From Glandiceps talaboti (taxonomy: Eukaryota > Hemichordata > Enteropneusta > Spengelidae), in contig NC_135555.1 of NCBI RefSeq assembly GCF_964340395.1, positions 3,826,001-3,890,000 of the forward strand: DNA of 64,000 nt. The letters are read 5' to 3'. The number at the start of each line of letters is the position of its first letter. Positions within the stretch are counted from its first letter, which is position 1. Below are positions 49,151 through 64,000 of the stretch, one piece after another. The position numbers were made by a program, and so were the translations under genes. The notes beneath the pieces were generated by a model that saw only the letters and a program-made list of their open reading frames with translations, did no database searches and was not told the DNA's origin.

Positions 49151-50197
49151 GACTCAGATGACATCAGATGACGAGTAGAACTGATGGAATATGTACTAAT
49201 TTCCGCCGATGTTTAGGACATTGCACAAAACATTCCATGTTAAGAATACATTTTACTTTAATTTGGGTCTCAGGTGCAGCACTGGTAACGGCAGTATATA
49301 GGATATACACAATCTGAGCCTGCAAATTTAAGTGCTAATAAGGTCGTATTAATGCACTCTGCAAAAATAATTATTGTTAATCTTCTATACTTCACCCAAC
49401 ACTTATAACAAATATCCATGTTAACTTTGTCATATATTCCACAATTTGAAAAACATGGAAGGCTTTTAAAAAACCTCCACCCAAGGGAAAGCACGATAAA
49501 GGAATTTCAGAACAACCGTCAATGAATTAATAAAGACAGTGGTTAAGCTATGCATACTAGTATAAGATTACTTTCACTGCTTACATTATTGTGAAGAAAC
49601 CTTCAGCGACTCCCGACCAAAAGCAAAGATTAGCATAAATTTTTCCTCCAATACAGTACCCTTAGATTCGAACAGCGAACTGTATACAAGGGCCATTGTG
49701 TATGCAAATAACGGTATCACGTGGTCTCCCTGACAAGCATTATAATAATCTCATGTAATGTCAGATATGTTGACAAAATTTGAGTACTTGAGCAGATTGA
49801 CAATTCAATTCAAGAGTTGTAATACATACCTATTGGTCTGAGTACATACATACCATTACAAAGAAAGCGTGGAACAGTGGAAAGCAAGCACGCTTTGAGA
49901 GACTACTTGTAATACTATTAATAGCACAGAACAATGGTGTCTGGAAAATGATACGTATACGGTGTGTGATTTTCTATAATACCAGTCCTGTACTGGTCAG
50001 TTGTATCTAGGTTTAAGGCACCAGGTGTTTGCATTGTGTTTGGAAAAGTTAAATAAACCAGTGTTGCTATGGCGTTTGAAATCAAACGATCTTCTCATCG
50101 ACTAACTATTCTTGAAACCAAACTTCACTAGCAAGTTTGATAAATGTTATATTCACATACATACTAAAAGTTAATTATCCGAATGACAGCGAGGTGG

Positions 50198-50592
50198 GTG
50201 GGGTGGGGTGGGGTGGGGTGGGGTGGGGGTTATTTCCTTCATATCAGTAACTCTCGTTGTCTCCTGTTGTAACCGTCATGTATTATGTACATCTTTACTA
50301 TTGTCTTTGCCTTGTATTTTAGTAATTTTGATTAGAATTCAGCGCAATGCTCAGTATGACCTCCCCAGAAGTAATCACAGGAATGTCCTATCACAGTTAA
50401 ACCATGGCTAGACGTATATTGTTTTATAGCTCTTTTTCATCAAAATTGTTTGGATCCTTATTTTTAGTTTGAGTATTGTCCCATAATGGTGCTCATAGAG
50501 GTCAGATATAGTCTCATCAGTATAGTTACAATTCGAAGAGAAAGTATTTAAACCCCCCCATACACAAACACACATAGACAGACAGACAGACA

Positions 50593-50623
<31 letters not shown>
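50198..50623. repeat. (GGGGT)n and (ACAG)n/(CA)n microsatellites
   Basis: GGGGT units at 50198-50229; ACAG then CA at 50575-50622. Confidence 0.85.
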
Positions 50624-50625
<2 letters not shown>

Positions 50626-50910
50626 TTGATTAACGAGTAGTTAACCGACAGTACGTTGTCTTCCTTAAAAGTGTCACTGCCAATGGATATAGAATGACTG
50701 ACACCTTTTTCTCCTTCTCCTTCTTTTCATCGTTATCATTGTTTTCACCACCGTACTTATTCTATGCAAAGTTGTAGCGAGACCCTAAACAGTAGCTTGA
50801 ATGAAGCTACTGTTATATACAATTGTCAAGAAACCTCTCCAAAGATTCCAGACTGGTGATCACTTGTGATAAAATCGTTTGAGAAATTAATTGGGGCTTT
50901 TTGTTTACAG

Positions 50911-51009
50911 GGCCGAGGTGCAAAGAAAAATCGGTCAGTTGTGTGAACAATACCGATCTATATTCAGCAAAAGACTTATCTTTATTTGTGGGTCATCCCA
51001 ATCTTTTAG
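50911..51009 (+). CDS. Candidate orphan exon
   Basis: A 99-nt open segment between a good acceptor (TTTTTGTTTACAG) and a good donor (TTTTAG then GTAAACAC), phase 1 to 1, encoding 33 residues with two cysteines and an N-glycosylation site (RCKEKSVSCVNNTDLYSAKD). No neighbouring exon was recognised and no family suggests itself; it may be a chance ORF. Confidence 0.2.
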
Positions 51010-51639
51010 GTAAACACTTTCCTATTTTTCTCTCTAACTTTCTCAGATTTATCTTGCCTCTAAGGTTTTAGGATGGATTTGGACTTTCAATTGATTTTAT
51101 TTTCTATGTTTCCATGTTTTTGTTTGAACCCTCGCATAAAGTTGCAGTAAACTTGTATATCAAATTGTAATGTTATCAAAGATTATTGTCTAAGTCTTTA
51201 TCGATCACAAAAATTGAATCTTCACCACCATGATTTGTATCCATTAAAAAGGAAATGCATTGTTTTATTCAGCGCCAATGGTCGCTCACACTGAGCGGAA
51301 TACAAGATAAAAGTATGTATTTCACTCCCAATAGTAGAAAAAAGTACAAAAATAAAGTATAACACCGTCACGTCAAGTGATATTAATGCAGCTACATTTT
51401 TTAAAAAAGTGATGTTAATTTCACCAAACTTTGCAAAAATGTTCTCCAATGTTTATATTTTGTCATAAGTTGAAAACAGAGGAGCATCGAACTCGTTTCC
51501 ATGGTAACAATTCGTGTAAAGGGGTCACCATACCAAACTCAAAAAATTGTGCTTACTCAACTAAATGTTGTAAAAATATTGCCAATGGTTTTATATCACA
51601 ACTTTATAGTTTATGTGTTAAGTTAGAAAACACACACGT

Positions 51640-51920
51640 TTATCCACATGCCACTCCAACCCTGTTGTTATCCAATCCAATACACTTCATCATGTTACTG
51701 TTACCAGGGGCGCTATCTTAGTTGCTTGGTAGATGAATGTTAATTTAGTGAATGTTTATCCGCAGACAAGTAATACATGTTTATCCACTTGCTTAACCTT
51801 CCCTGCTGTTATCTCTGCAATATATATCACCATTGCTATGAGCATGGTCTTGTTGCTAGACACAGTGTGTGTTCAGTTTTTGAATGTTTATTCATTTGTC
51901 TTTCCACATTGTTGTTAAAA
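51640..51920. repeat. Second cluster of the GTTGCTATGGGC-type tandem units
   Basis: TTTATCCACATGCCACTCCAACCCTGTTGTTATC, GTTTATCCGCAGAC, TTTATCCACTTGCTTAACC and TTGCTATGAGCATGGTCTTGTTGCTAGACACA match the 44.3-44.9 kb units. Confidence 0.55.
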
Positions 51921-52342
51921 TGATCGGAATGACACTATTATTACACCTTAAGCTAATAAAAACTTAACAACCTACTCAAGACGTTTGTATGAGATAAGTG
52001 GATCCCCTAAGTTTTGCATTATCATTTCAACACTATATTGAATACAAGTTAGTAGTACATGTATATATATATCACTAACAGTTTCCATGACCTTAATTAT
52101 GTTAACCTGGTAAGGCCAAAGATTGCGCTTGAACAGCTTTTACAGAACATGTATGACTTATTACCATGTGCAGATGACATGCGTACACAAATTCGATGTA
52201 ATTCACTCCTTAAATGATACAAACTGAATTTTTCATCAGAATTTCTGCATATTTGGAATTCATTTTTAGCCTGTCTACGTAACTGGATCTGGGTTTCATG
52301 GTGCTTCTTTCACTATCCACAACAGAATCACAGATTCATGAC

Positions 52343-52629
52343 ATAGCCCCATCTACACGGCACTGAAAATCCCACCTGAGGTAGGATTCAGGATAGTTTG
52401 AAGCCCGTGTAGACGCAAACGCGTCCTGAACCTGTCCTGAAACCGTCCTGACTTAGGACACCTTTGAGAGGTTTTCTGAAACCCTCCTGACTTCGTCCTA
52501 TGTACTGTCAGGACGGAACGCGCGACATCTACGCCTCAACCTTCCTACGTGTAAACACAAACCTATCCTACCTCAAGTAGGACTTGGGACTGCCTCGGGT
52601 ACGACGACCTACGTGTAGATGGGGGCTAT
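52343..52629. mobile_element. 287-bp MITE-like element with terminal inverted repeats
   Basis: Ends ATAGCCCCATCTACACG and CGTGTAGATGGGGGCTAT are inverted repeats (one-base length difference). The element is flanked by TGAC on both sides, a likely 4-bp target duplication. The interior has several GTCCTGAAACC-type sub-repeats and is GC-richer than its surroundings. No coding capacity. Confidence 0.7.
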
Positions 52630-52722
52630 TGACTTACGCAGACTAGTAATGTCAAAGTATGTCAAAAGGTTAATTCAGGCTAACTAAAGGAAACAGCCCT
52701 GCGACCTGGCCTTTGATCTTCA

Positions 52723-53190
52723 TTAGACCACAATGGACGTCATAACGAACATCACTGCCATGCTGAGTACCATGAAACTTTGCTGGATCAGGTTGCCATC
52801 GCTACCCTTGTTGCACATACTTTCGAAACAGCATTCACTGCATCCATACGTTCCTTTGACGACTGAAATGTAATGTTTTTGACGATTAAATGAGATATTA
52901 ATTTCTACGATTGCTACATTCTTTGAAAATATCTGGTCTTTTGAAAACTAGGTTCATCAAAGAAGGATTGGTCAAGGTCATGTCGAACGTTTGGGTCATG
53001 TACATTCAGTCTAGCAAACAAACATACATCCTCCTCCTAACTCCACAATAATGTGTGAATTATATTACTGAGCTAAAATCTTGACATTCCAAGAGGGAAT
53101 TACAATATTAAAAAATAGTTTTGTCCACCCACCCACCCACCCGCCCGCCCGCCCGCCCGTCCGTCCGTCCGTCCGTCCGTCCGTCCGTCC

Positions 53191-53232
<42 letters not shown>

Positions 53233-55020
53233 ATGTATGTATGTATGTATGTATGTATGTATGTATGTATGTATGTATGTATGTATGTGTCTGATTTGGT
53301 ATTCTCATATTTAATCATTGTGTCACTTACAGGCTTGTTGTACCCAATTCAGTTTTCCGCAGGCATTTACACAGTCTCTTGGATTTACACAGCTTCGACC
53401 GAAAGTTGCCTCTTTCCCGTTATCGTATTCTGTGTGATAAACCTAAGAAGTACAAATAATTAAAAGGTACGGACATGTCAGCTAGTTTCATGCGATTTAT
53501 CTTTTGGGGGAGGGGGAACTCCAAAGACTAGATGTGCACACTACCAACACTGTCCAAATCGGGACTAAGGTCAACATCCCTACTCTCCACCTTATTATCC
53601 CACTATTTCTGAAGTCCACTTCTCTAGCTCCCATACCACAACTAACAACTGATTCCTTGCATGGTTGTCAGCAGCGATTTGACAAATAACAAATGCTTAA
53701 TATTGCGATAGAATGATGGCAGCAGTTGGATGCCAAAATTACAAAATAATGCAAAGTTAGATAATACTAACGAGTCAAAATGAAACGTTACCCTCCCTAA
53801 TTCCATTTTTAAAAATATGGCCCTCCCAGAGAACCTATTTGTAAAAAGTGACAGCCTATGCCCTCTTGTAATAACTGAAGGCTTACTAGGCCAACTTGAT
53901 AATTATTCAAAATTGTGGAGACGTTCATTTCTATGTACTCAATCTGATTACAATCTGAACAAGGCTCTATTTGCTATATTTACCTTATTCACAATGTCAT
54001 CTACATGTACTGTACCTGTCCTTTTATACTGTGTTTTGTCAATACACAGGGTCACTCTGTTTGATCAATTTTACAAATCTTGTAAGCATCATCCTTTGTC
54101 ATGTTGCCCAAATTCTCAGTTTATAATCATATCTCATACAAAATTTACACATAGTGGGTGTTTTTACACATAGTGGGTGTTTTTACACATAGTGGGTGTT
54201 TTTACACATAATGAGTGTTTTTACACATAGTGGGTGTTTTTACACATAGTGGGTGTTTTTACACATAGTGGGTGTTTTTACACATAATGGGTGTTTTTAC
54301 ACATAGTGGGTGTTTTTACACATAATGGGTGTTTTTACACATAGTGGGTGTTTTTACACATAATGGGTGTTTTTACACTAAGTATACGTAAGTAACTACT
54401 GACAATTGTTTCAACAACGAATTCATGACAATCACTTCATGTTTCAAGAACTCTAGTGTCACGTGATATATGACAAATGGAGGTATCAAACAATTAAGTA
54501 AAAAAAAATGTCTTCAGATTAAAAAAATAGATTAGCCTGACTGGACTTTTCCAGTTACTATACAGGTGATACAAAGGGTAACAGAAAGGTACAAATTCTT
54601 AACATCTCTTAAAATGTCCTATCTACAGTTTCACAATAGTATCAGACTACAAAAATACCAATGGTGTATGCACCCTGTAACTACACGTACCCAACACGCA
54701 TATTGTTCACCAGTGCAATTGGCTTCTTCGCCCTCAAAATCTTCAAGGCAATAGGAACTCAATGTAGGGTCATCGTTATGACATGAATAACATTTCAAAC
54801 CGTGAACTGCAGACACAGTTAGAAATAAGACTGAGGATGGAAAAGAAATGTAAAAAAATAAACAAAAGTAACTTCAGATTCCATCTACATGCCGATTGGT
54901 TATATTATGATATGAAGACAGTCCAAAATCCATAGAGCAACATGATATACAATGTATGTATGTATGTATGTATGTATGTATGTATATATGTATGTATGTG
55001 TGTGTGTGTGTGTGTGCGTG

Positions 55021-55064
<44 letters not shown>

Positions 55065-55410
55065 TGTGTATGTATGTGCGTGTAATCATGTTTATTTGCA
55101 TTTATTTATCTCAAAGCTGCGACACGGAATATCGAAAATATTAAGTATTCACACAAAATGATGTCGTATTTCTTAAGTGGAAAAAAACTTTCTTTCATGA
55201 TGTATTGTCCTAAGGTCACGTTCTGCATCTCTGATGCCGTTATCTTCAGGTTATTCCAATATGTTTTGATGATTTTTTAACTAAATTTGGCAAAAATATG
55301 GTTTGTCGAAAAAAAACATATTGTAAACGACAGCATAGGGCCTAATATGTAATGAATATGATAATACAGTCTTTACCTGCAATGACGGAGATAACATTAT
55401 TACTTCTCAT
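52723..55410 (-). CDS. Ly6/uPAR-like GPI-type protein B
   Basis: Exons 55377-55410, 54691-54830, 53331-53442 and 52723-52862 (minus strand), phases 1-0-1, 141 aa. The signal peptide MRSNNVISVIAVLFLTVSAVHG is split across exons 1 and 2. The mature domain starts LKCYSCHND and has 12 cysteines, ending with CSECCFESMCN, the CC-x4-CN signature of Ly6/uPAR domains. The tail (FMVLSMAVMFVMTSIVV) is a plausible GPI-attachment signal. The third exon's donor (T then GTAAGTGA) would read TGT AAG TGA if unspliced, but the fourth exon is conserved in all three paralogues, so splicing is favoured. Nearly identical to gene C. Confidence 0.9.
53125..53288. repeat. (CCAC)-(CCGC)-(CCGT)-(CTGT)-(ATGT) stepwise microsatellite
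   Basis: Five successive tetranucleotides each one base different from the last, ending 43 bp before the third exon of Ly6 gene B. Confidence 0.9.
54145..54378. repeat. 19-20-bp tandem repeat (AGTGGGTGTTTTTACACAT)
   Basis: About 12 units, with AATGGGTG/AGTGGGTG variants, in the intron between exons 2 and 3 of Ly6 gene B; not present in the matching intron of gene C. Confidence 0.85.
54952..55083. repeat. (TATG)n-(TG)n-(CGTG)n microsatellite in Ly6 gene B intron 1
   Basis: Sits at the place equivalent to the 63.11-63.33 kb repeat of gene C. Confidence 0.9.
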
Positions 55411-57695
55411 CGTGATCGTCTTCAGTAGAACCCGTCAATTTGAATGAAAAAGGGTTTTGATGAATAGTTCCAGATGCCTGAAATATAACGTACGGATTTG
55501 AGGGAATATTACAGTCAACAGATGTTTTGACCCATGTAGGTTTCATTAATGGTCCCGATACTTAAACATACACAACAGACCTGTAGTCGTTGTCTTTGCT
55601 ATTGACAAAAATCAAATCTCGTGTTCGGGATGTAAGTAAAGGATGTTGAACGAGACACGTTACTTTTGTGGTGTCGACTTGATGATATTCATTATACACT
55701 TTCATCTCCATATCTTAGTTTCACATTATACATCCGCATTCACACTCAAACCAGATCATATTGATTGGTTGTCAGGGGCAACATGGTATTAACGATTTAA
55801 TGATCCAATGTCGAGGACATCCCTCTTACATCATCAAATGTGTTGATGATAGAGATTTCTGATGCCATTAAGGCACCCATTGGTATATGCGAAATTAAGA
55901 GAACACCAGCGTCGGTCAGAAGGACCGATATATAGCTCTAAAAACGACCGGTGCTTCCCACAAACGATGTGTCACATTGGAATAGCAGTATACGACGTAC
56001 ATCCATGCTTAATAGTATGTACCCATCAACAACCCAAAAAAAGACCATGATAAAGCCAGAAAAACAATCATAAGATGGAGTTGCACCACGCATGTCTGCA
56101 AGCACTTCATCGTTACCTATATGGAAATTACTCATTATATGAACATACAATTATTTTTCATCTAGTTTTTAAAATGTTTGTTCCACGTTTTTTTCTTTAA
56201 GATATCTTTCTTGTTTGTTTCACAGTTAAAAATAAAGATATTTGAAATGTACGAATTATATTATTCAAACATTAAAAAGCATTGTGAGTCAGCAGTATTG
56301 CGCGCAATATTGTACGGAAAATATCAATCTTGAACAGTCTCAAGTTTGCTAGGTAATTTACTGATAACTGTGCCAAATGCCCGGGATTCAACAGTCTATA
56401 GAATTACATTTACAGAGAACATTGCTAAGTCTTTGACCATTTCCCATCGTTTTATCCAACTTACGTAATTATCCAATTGGTACATGGTAGCTAAACAAAA
56501 AACTTTGGTTGAAACACAAATGCTTTTACTCTTGAAAATGTACTGCAGATAACCAGCTAAAAAGGTCATGGTACAGTGACGTGTTTGATGACTTCCCAAG
56601 GTCACCTCTATTGAAATTTTTACTTCAATTGAAAGTACTTTGCACGTGTTCTACAGAATTCTACAGACATTTGACCGACGCTGTCACGCAAAGTCGTGTT
56701 CAAACCCTCTGAAGATCTCAGAATCTAGGTTGTTGTCTTTGTGCACAATACAATTCAAAACGGTGTCGCGAAATCTAGATAACTTCTAAACCATGTGGGG
56801 AATATTTGCTGTTGAACACCTGTTACGACACATGCGCAAGACATTAAAATGTATTATGGTTGATGGTGAAACCGATAAATGTCACACAAGCTAATATACA
56901 ATACAATGAATCAAACTATTGGGCTGAGGTTACTTTTACAGTATATGGCAGCATGACGTCACGTCTAAACCACGAAGTGTGGGTGAGGCAGTATGCTACA
57001 CTGCTACACACGTTTAACGCTTCATACAACAGATACACTGCGTGTATATGATGCATAGTTTCACCACCAGTTTTAAGACACCTCCTGTCCTGTATGGTAA
57101 TTAAACCTTGCAATCAAACATTGACCGATTCTTTTCGTAACCTTATAATCAAAATCTGCACACACACACACACACACACTTAAAAAACAAACTGTGACAA
57201 ACTGGCCCATTTACCTGTTTCACCTCCTCTGCATGTGTTCTTTTCTTGAATGAAGTTGGTCATATATGAAGTGTCAGAAAATGCTATACAAAAGGGTGTT
57301 TTGATACCTCACATAGCAACTTTGTCATGTGACTTACACATGAACAATGATTGGTGCTTACATGTCAATTATACTTCTATGCCCGCCTTACATTATGATC
57401 CCATTTGTGCATTAGTGAAAGGCTTTCTTCATCAATGACGTTATTTCTTTTCAAGGTGACCTCAGGAACAGGCATTACTAATACATATATAAAGGAGTCT
57501 GGTAGAATATGTCATGGTGACCTGAGAAGTAAGCCATTTGATCTAGGCGCCGGGGGGGGGGGGTATTGGACCAAAAACAAATTTCGGCCACGTTTACAGC
57601 ATCCCCCAAGAGCTAGAAAGTGTTTTTCCTTGCGATGCGTAGTCCATTACTGACAACCTCTAAGTCAGTCCTTTGTCCATCGATCAACATTTCTC

Positions 57696-57698
57696 AAG

Positions 57699-57730
<32 letters not shown>

Positions 57731-58018
57731 CATACATACATACATACATACATACATACATACATACATACATACATACATACCATAGAGAAAAAAATTC
57801 TCAAAGTATACTATTGCATGTTATACCATTCAAAAATATTTTATCATTATGAAAAAATTACAGCATTCAAAGTACTAAGTCAGGTCAGTAATTAGATTTG
57901 ATGAAATGTTATGTTATGTTTTGTTTTGTTTTGTTTTGTTTTGTTTTGTTTTGTTTTGTTTCGTTTCGTTTCGTTTTGTTTTGTTTTGTTTCGTATTGTT
58001 TTGTATCGTCTTGTTCTG
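57696..58018. repeat. (ACAT)n and (TTTTG)n microsatellites
   Basis: ACAT at 57696-57783; TTTTG with TTTCG interruptions at 57905-58018, adjoining the Ly6-like fragment. Confidence 0.9.
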
Positions 58019-58147
58019 TTTAGGCGTCGGCCAACAGTTAGTATAAACCGTCTTTAAAAGTTTCGGTGTCGCCGCCACCGTACCTGAGAATTTGTAGCAA
58101 GTTTCCACACTAGCATCACGACAATTTAGCTCATACCCTGGAAGCAT
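58018..58147 (-). pseudogene. Possible orphan Ly6-like exon fragment
   Basis: On the minus strand a 40-residue stretch (ELNCRDASVETCYKF, then SGTVAATPKLLKTVYTNCW) has the spacing NC-x6-C-aromatic...x-C found in the second finger of Ly6/uPAR domains, and lies between genes B and C. An internal CTTCCAG could be an acceptor. It runs straight into a (TTTTG)n repeat and no partner exons are visible, so it may be a remnant or coincidence. Confidence 0.3.
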
Positions 58148-59407
58148 TATTTTCTTGTGTCTTCGTCAGCATTGTTTTCTTTTGGCCTGCGATATTTTTT
58201 TAACTTAAAATCCTCCAGCCCCTTCCCCTCCCAAGGTATCAAATGGTGTACTCCTAATTGTAAGTCGATATACAAATTTCACTTTCAAGTTTCAAGTGTT
58301 GGTGACTCATAACCATGTGTACAGAAACGTTCAATCAGACGGCCGACATGTAGATGTAAAGGAACACAGTAACCGCGTATTTAGCAGACTAAACAGACGA
58401 GATCACTTATTACGCACACTGCGGACGTTTTCACAATCGGTGTTTCAATTTATGTCTAACTTGTGCTAGAGGACAAAAGTAAAAGTTCCGTAATAGGTAT
58501 AAAATCTCCATAGATAGTTTTGTTAATAAGTTAATGAATGTATATGTACGGCAGTTTATGATATACATAGTAGGGTAAAGAAACAACCTATGGACACTGT
58601 CATTTTTGTGTAACACGCAAACCTAATGATTAGGACCCCTCGGTATTCTCCTATATATCTCCTAGCTTCAAAACTTGCTTTGTTCTGTTAACTTGCCGTA
58701 TTAATGTATACAAATCAACATAAATGGTAACTGTAATCTCTTGCCAAACCTTACCAGTGACCTCATAGTTACTGTCAACTCAACCCCAATAACGACTGGA
58801 ACTCTGATAATAAAGACCTTGTACTCGAATTATAGAATTAAACACACAACAAAATCGTTCTGTATACATTATGGAGTTATATATTGCCGAGAAATGAGTA
58901 AATCTACGTTATATTAAAACCCGCACACTTTGAGTGTACCAACATAACGTTCCAAATGAACATTTTTCGGATCTGTTTTTGTGGTCTGAACAGGTGCTGT
59001 GGTATTCAAACCAGGAAGAAACATTCCTCTCTTGTAGAAATAGCTTTACAACGAAGGTAACACAAAATATGGTGAAATATTCCAAATCACGAAAGCATTC
59101 AAAGATTCTATCAACAATTTCACTGCGATGTAACTACCACAAATGTACTTTTTCTTACGACGTTTAGAGATGTTTATGTTTAGTGGCTGTACGAAAGGCG
59201 ATGTGTCCAAACGAGTTGTATTTGTTCACTGATGATTGGTTACGATCGATGTTCGGTAATCGATATCCATGGATTGAACATGAAACCATATTTTCAGACA
59301 CGTTTTATCATTTATGGTTGCCACAGCAAGTCTACTTGATGCAGGCTAAATGTACGAAGGTTTTCAAGTTTCAACATGATGTACATGATGCATGTGTACC
59401 GTAGTAG

Positions 59408-59490
59408 CAATGTTGTTGTTGTTGCTGTTGTTGTTGTTGTTGTTGTTGATGATGATGATGATGATGATGATGATAATGATGATGATGACA
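59408..59490. repeat. (GTT)n-(GAT)n microsatellite
   Basis: A trinucleotide switch from GTT to GAT at about 59449. Confidence 0.9.
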
Positions 59491-60049
59491 TGTTTTGAGA
59501 TAGCAGGCGATGTGTCTGACAGTGAGTAGTTTTTGTTCACTGTTTATTTTGATTACCATGTCCAATATTCACAAATTAAAAAAGAAACCATATTCACAGG
59601 TGTCTTATTTGTAAAACCAAATGTTTATTTTTACAAACTTATGATTTACATATTTTAACAACAACATCGTAACAAAAGGTTTGTTTACAAACAATTCCAC
59701 GTAGTTCCAGCAATATTACCATACTTCTGACGTCAGAAGTATAGTAATATAAAATATATGAATTTCATATTATTGTACTTGGATGTCAATACCCTGGAAA
59801 TATGAGGTCTATGTATGTAATAAACCATATAACATTCATTTATGAATCTTTTATTGGAAACACTAAAAACGTTTCCTTTATAATTTATAACCTAAATATA
59901 AAGACTGCAAACAGATTTAGTATGATAATAAAATACTGTAGTAAAATGATAGTAAAATGATAAGCGTGTCATGGAGTAACACAATGGAAATCAACATTCT
60001 ATTAAGCACCCATGGGCGTTCACCCTGAGTTGAATACAAGTTAGAAGTA

Positions 60050-60159
<110 letters not shown>

Positions 60160-60192
60160 GTTTTGAAAATTTGAACCAAATATATGCTATAG

Positions 60193-60241
60193 ACCCTACA
60201 GAACTGTTTCGTGAGGTGCGTAGTCCTCACTCATCAGGGGT
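60193..60241 (-). ncRNA. Type I hammerhead ribozyme, minus strand (mirror copy)
   Basis: The exact reverse complement of the element at 60262-60310, so the two ribozymes are divergent, with their 5' ends facing the central spacer. Transcription from either strand across the palindrome would give one ribozyme in sense and its perfect complement, which could compete by forming a long hairpin. Confidence 0.75.
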
Positions 60242-60261
60242 AGAATATGAATATGGTTTCT

Positions 60262-60310
60262 ACCCCTGATGAGTGAGGACTACGCACCTCACGAAACAGT
60301 TCTGTAGGGT
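60262..60310 (+). ncRNA. Type I hammerhead ribozyme, plus strand (Penelope-type)
   Basis: All core parts are in order: stem I 5' strand ACCC (60262-60265), CTGATGA (60266-60272), a 6-bp stem II GTGAGG/CCTCAC with an 8-base loop (60273-60292), GAA (60293-60295), a tiny stem III ACAG-TT-CTGT (60296-60305), A as the cleavage base (60306; GUA fits the NUH rule), then GGGT closing stem I (60307-60310). A very short stem III is typical of hammerheads in Penelope-like retroelements and retrozymes. Activity is inferred from structure only. Confidence 0.8.
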
Positions 60311-60407
60311 CTATAGCATATATTTGGTTCAAATTTTCAAAACCTGTATATAATTCGCTCTACTACCCGTATTGAGCACTTTTATGTGGTTTTATCTACA
60401 TCCAGTC

Positions 60408-60472
<65 letters not shown>

Positions 60473-60680
60473 TCCTAATACTATAAATAATGTAAAAGTT
60501 AATACAGATTAGATTACGACACACTGAGTCCAACGAGACCAAACAACCCCAGTGACAATACTTTCATATCCAACTCACTACTCAGTTCGAACATATGAAC
60601 ACAGAAAATGTTCACTTTCATCAAAATTTAAATTGCAGATTTAACTTGTCTGTATCATTGAATCTAACCTTTGACCTTCA

Positions 60681-63526
<2,846 letters not shown>

Positions 63527-63759
63527 CTTGACCGTCTTCAGCAGATATCGTCAATGTGAACACGGTGACAAAAAACTGCAAAATGAAAATTTTAAAGACA
63601 CATGGCCTGCAACTTGTAAGTATTTCTCGTCATTTTTGTTCCCCAAATAAAAAGGTTACTTATATTTTACCATTCATTATCACTCGTCTAAAAAAAACAC
63701 CATCCACTGGCAAAACTCGTATATCGTATAAATAAATAATAAATTACACATGGAACCTT

Positions 63760-63830
63760 GTACATCCTAGCACTAGGATGTGCACATCCTAGAATTTGGA
63801 TGTGGCCACATCCTAGTGCTAGGAAGAAGA
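63760..63830. repeat. Cluster of CATCCTAG/CTAGGATG hairpins
   Basis: CATCCTAG-CA-CTAGGATG, then CACATCC...GGATGTG, then CATCCTAG-TG-CTAGGA within 70 bp. The window ends soon after with GGATACCTAGCACACA. Confidence 0.6.
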
Positions 63831-64000
63831 GCACAGCTATGTACCAGCCTCACAGTCCCGTTTCAGGGTATATTTTTCCACAGCCTTGGTACATGGTTGT
63901 GAAAAATATGCCTGTTGCATGGATGTGGAATACCGCCCCTGTGCCGCTACTATTTTGCACATCCCAGTACCCCAGCTGTGTGCTGGATACCTAGCACACA

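Overview
The window is nuclear DNA from an intron-rich animal, most likely a marine invertebrate. The evidence is two conserved metazoan genes with compact GT-AG exons, a cluster of secreted three-finger (Ly6/uPAR) genes, tRNA-derived SINEs, many fold-back elements, a Penelope-type hammerhead ribozyme palindrome and very abundant microsatellites. The phylum cannot be fixed from the sequence alone. Most real exons are on the minus strand and many are too short, or lack an ATG, to stand out as open reading frames. They were found by reading splice sites and checking that the phases join.

Layout. (1) About 0.96-22.6 kb, minus strand: a CEP192/SPD-2 centrosome scaffold gene with a 5'-UTR exon and 19 coding exons that join in frame into 1,751 residues. 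Its C-terminus is either off the left edge or in a weak terminal exon near 0.66 kb. (2) 22.7-28.3 kb: intergenic, holding fold-back elements and repeats. (3) 28.3-36.0 kb, minus strand: a complete TMEM55/PIP4P phosphoinositide 4-phosphatase gene, 7 coding exons, 257 aa, with its CX5R active site. (4) 38.7-39.8 kb, plus strand: the last exon of an unrecognised six-cysteine protein and, 0.9 kb downstream, a frameshifted copy. (5) 39.9-63.5 kb, minus strand: three Ly6/uPAR-like genes (A, B, C) with the same four-exon, phase 1-0-1 structure and 12 cysteines; B and C are a recent tandem duplication. The space between A and B and between B and C is full of microsatellites and transposon debris.

The most unusual feature is a set of tandem arrays with a period of about 57-60 bp whose unit contains the end of a coding exon plus its 5' splice site. 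There are 23 copies of a 58-bp unit in CEP192 (exon at 5172-5402), 7 copies of a 57-bp unit in TMEM55 (exon at 30317-30366), and a decayed array of about 58-60 bp at the CEP192 exon at 16079-16158. Degenerate copies of another CEP192 exon lie in its upstream intron. A second notable item is a perfect 95-bp inverted repeat at 60151-60352, set between AT repeats, that encodes a complete hammerhead ribozyme core on each strand.

CEP192 works at the centrosome, TMEM55 on late endosome/lysosome membranes and the Ly6 proteins at the cell surface, so the neighbours do not form a functional unit. The two housekeeping genes share a start-site motif of the CAAAATGGCGG/CAAGATGGCGG (YY1) type.
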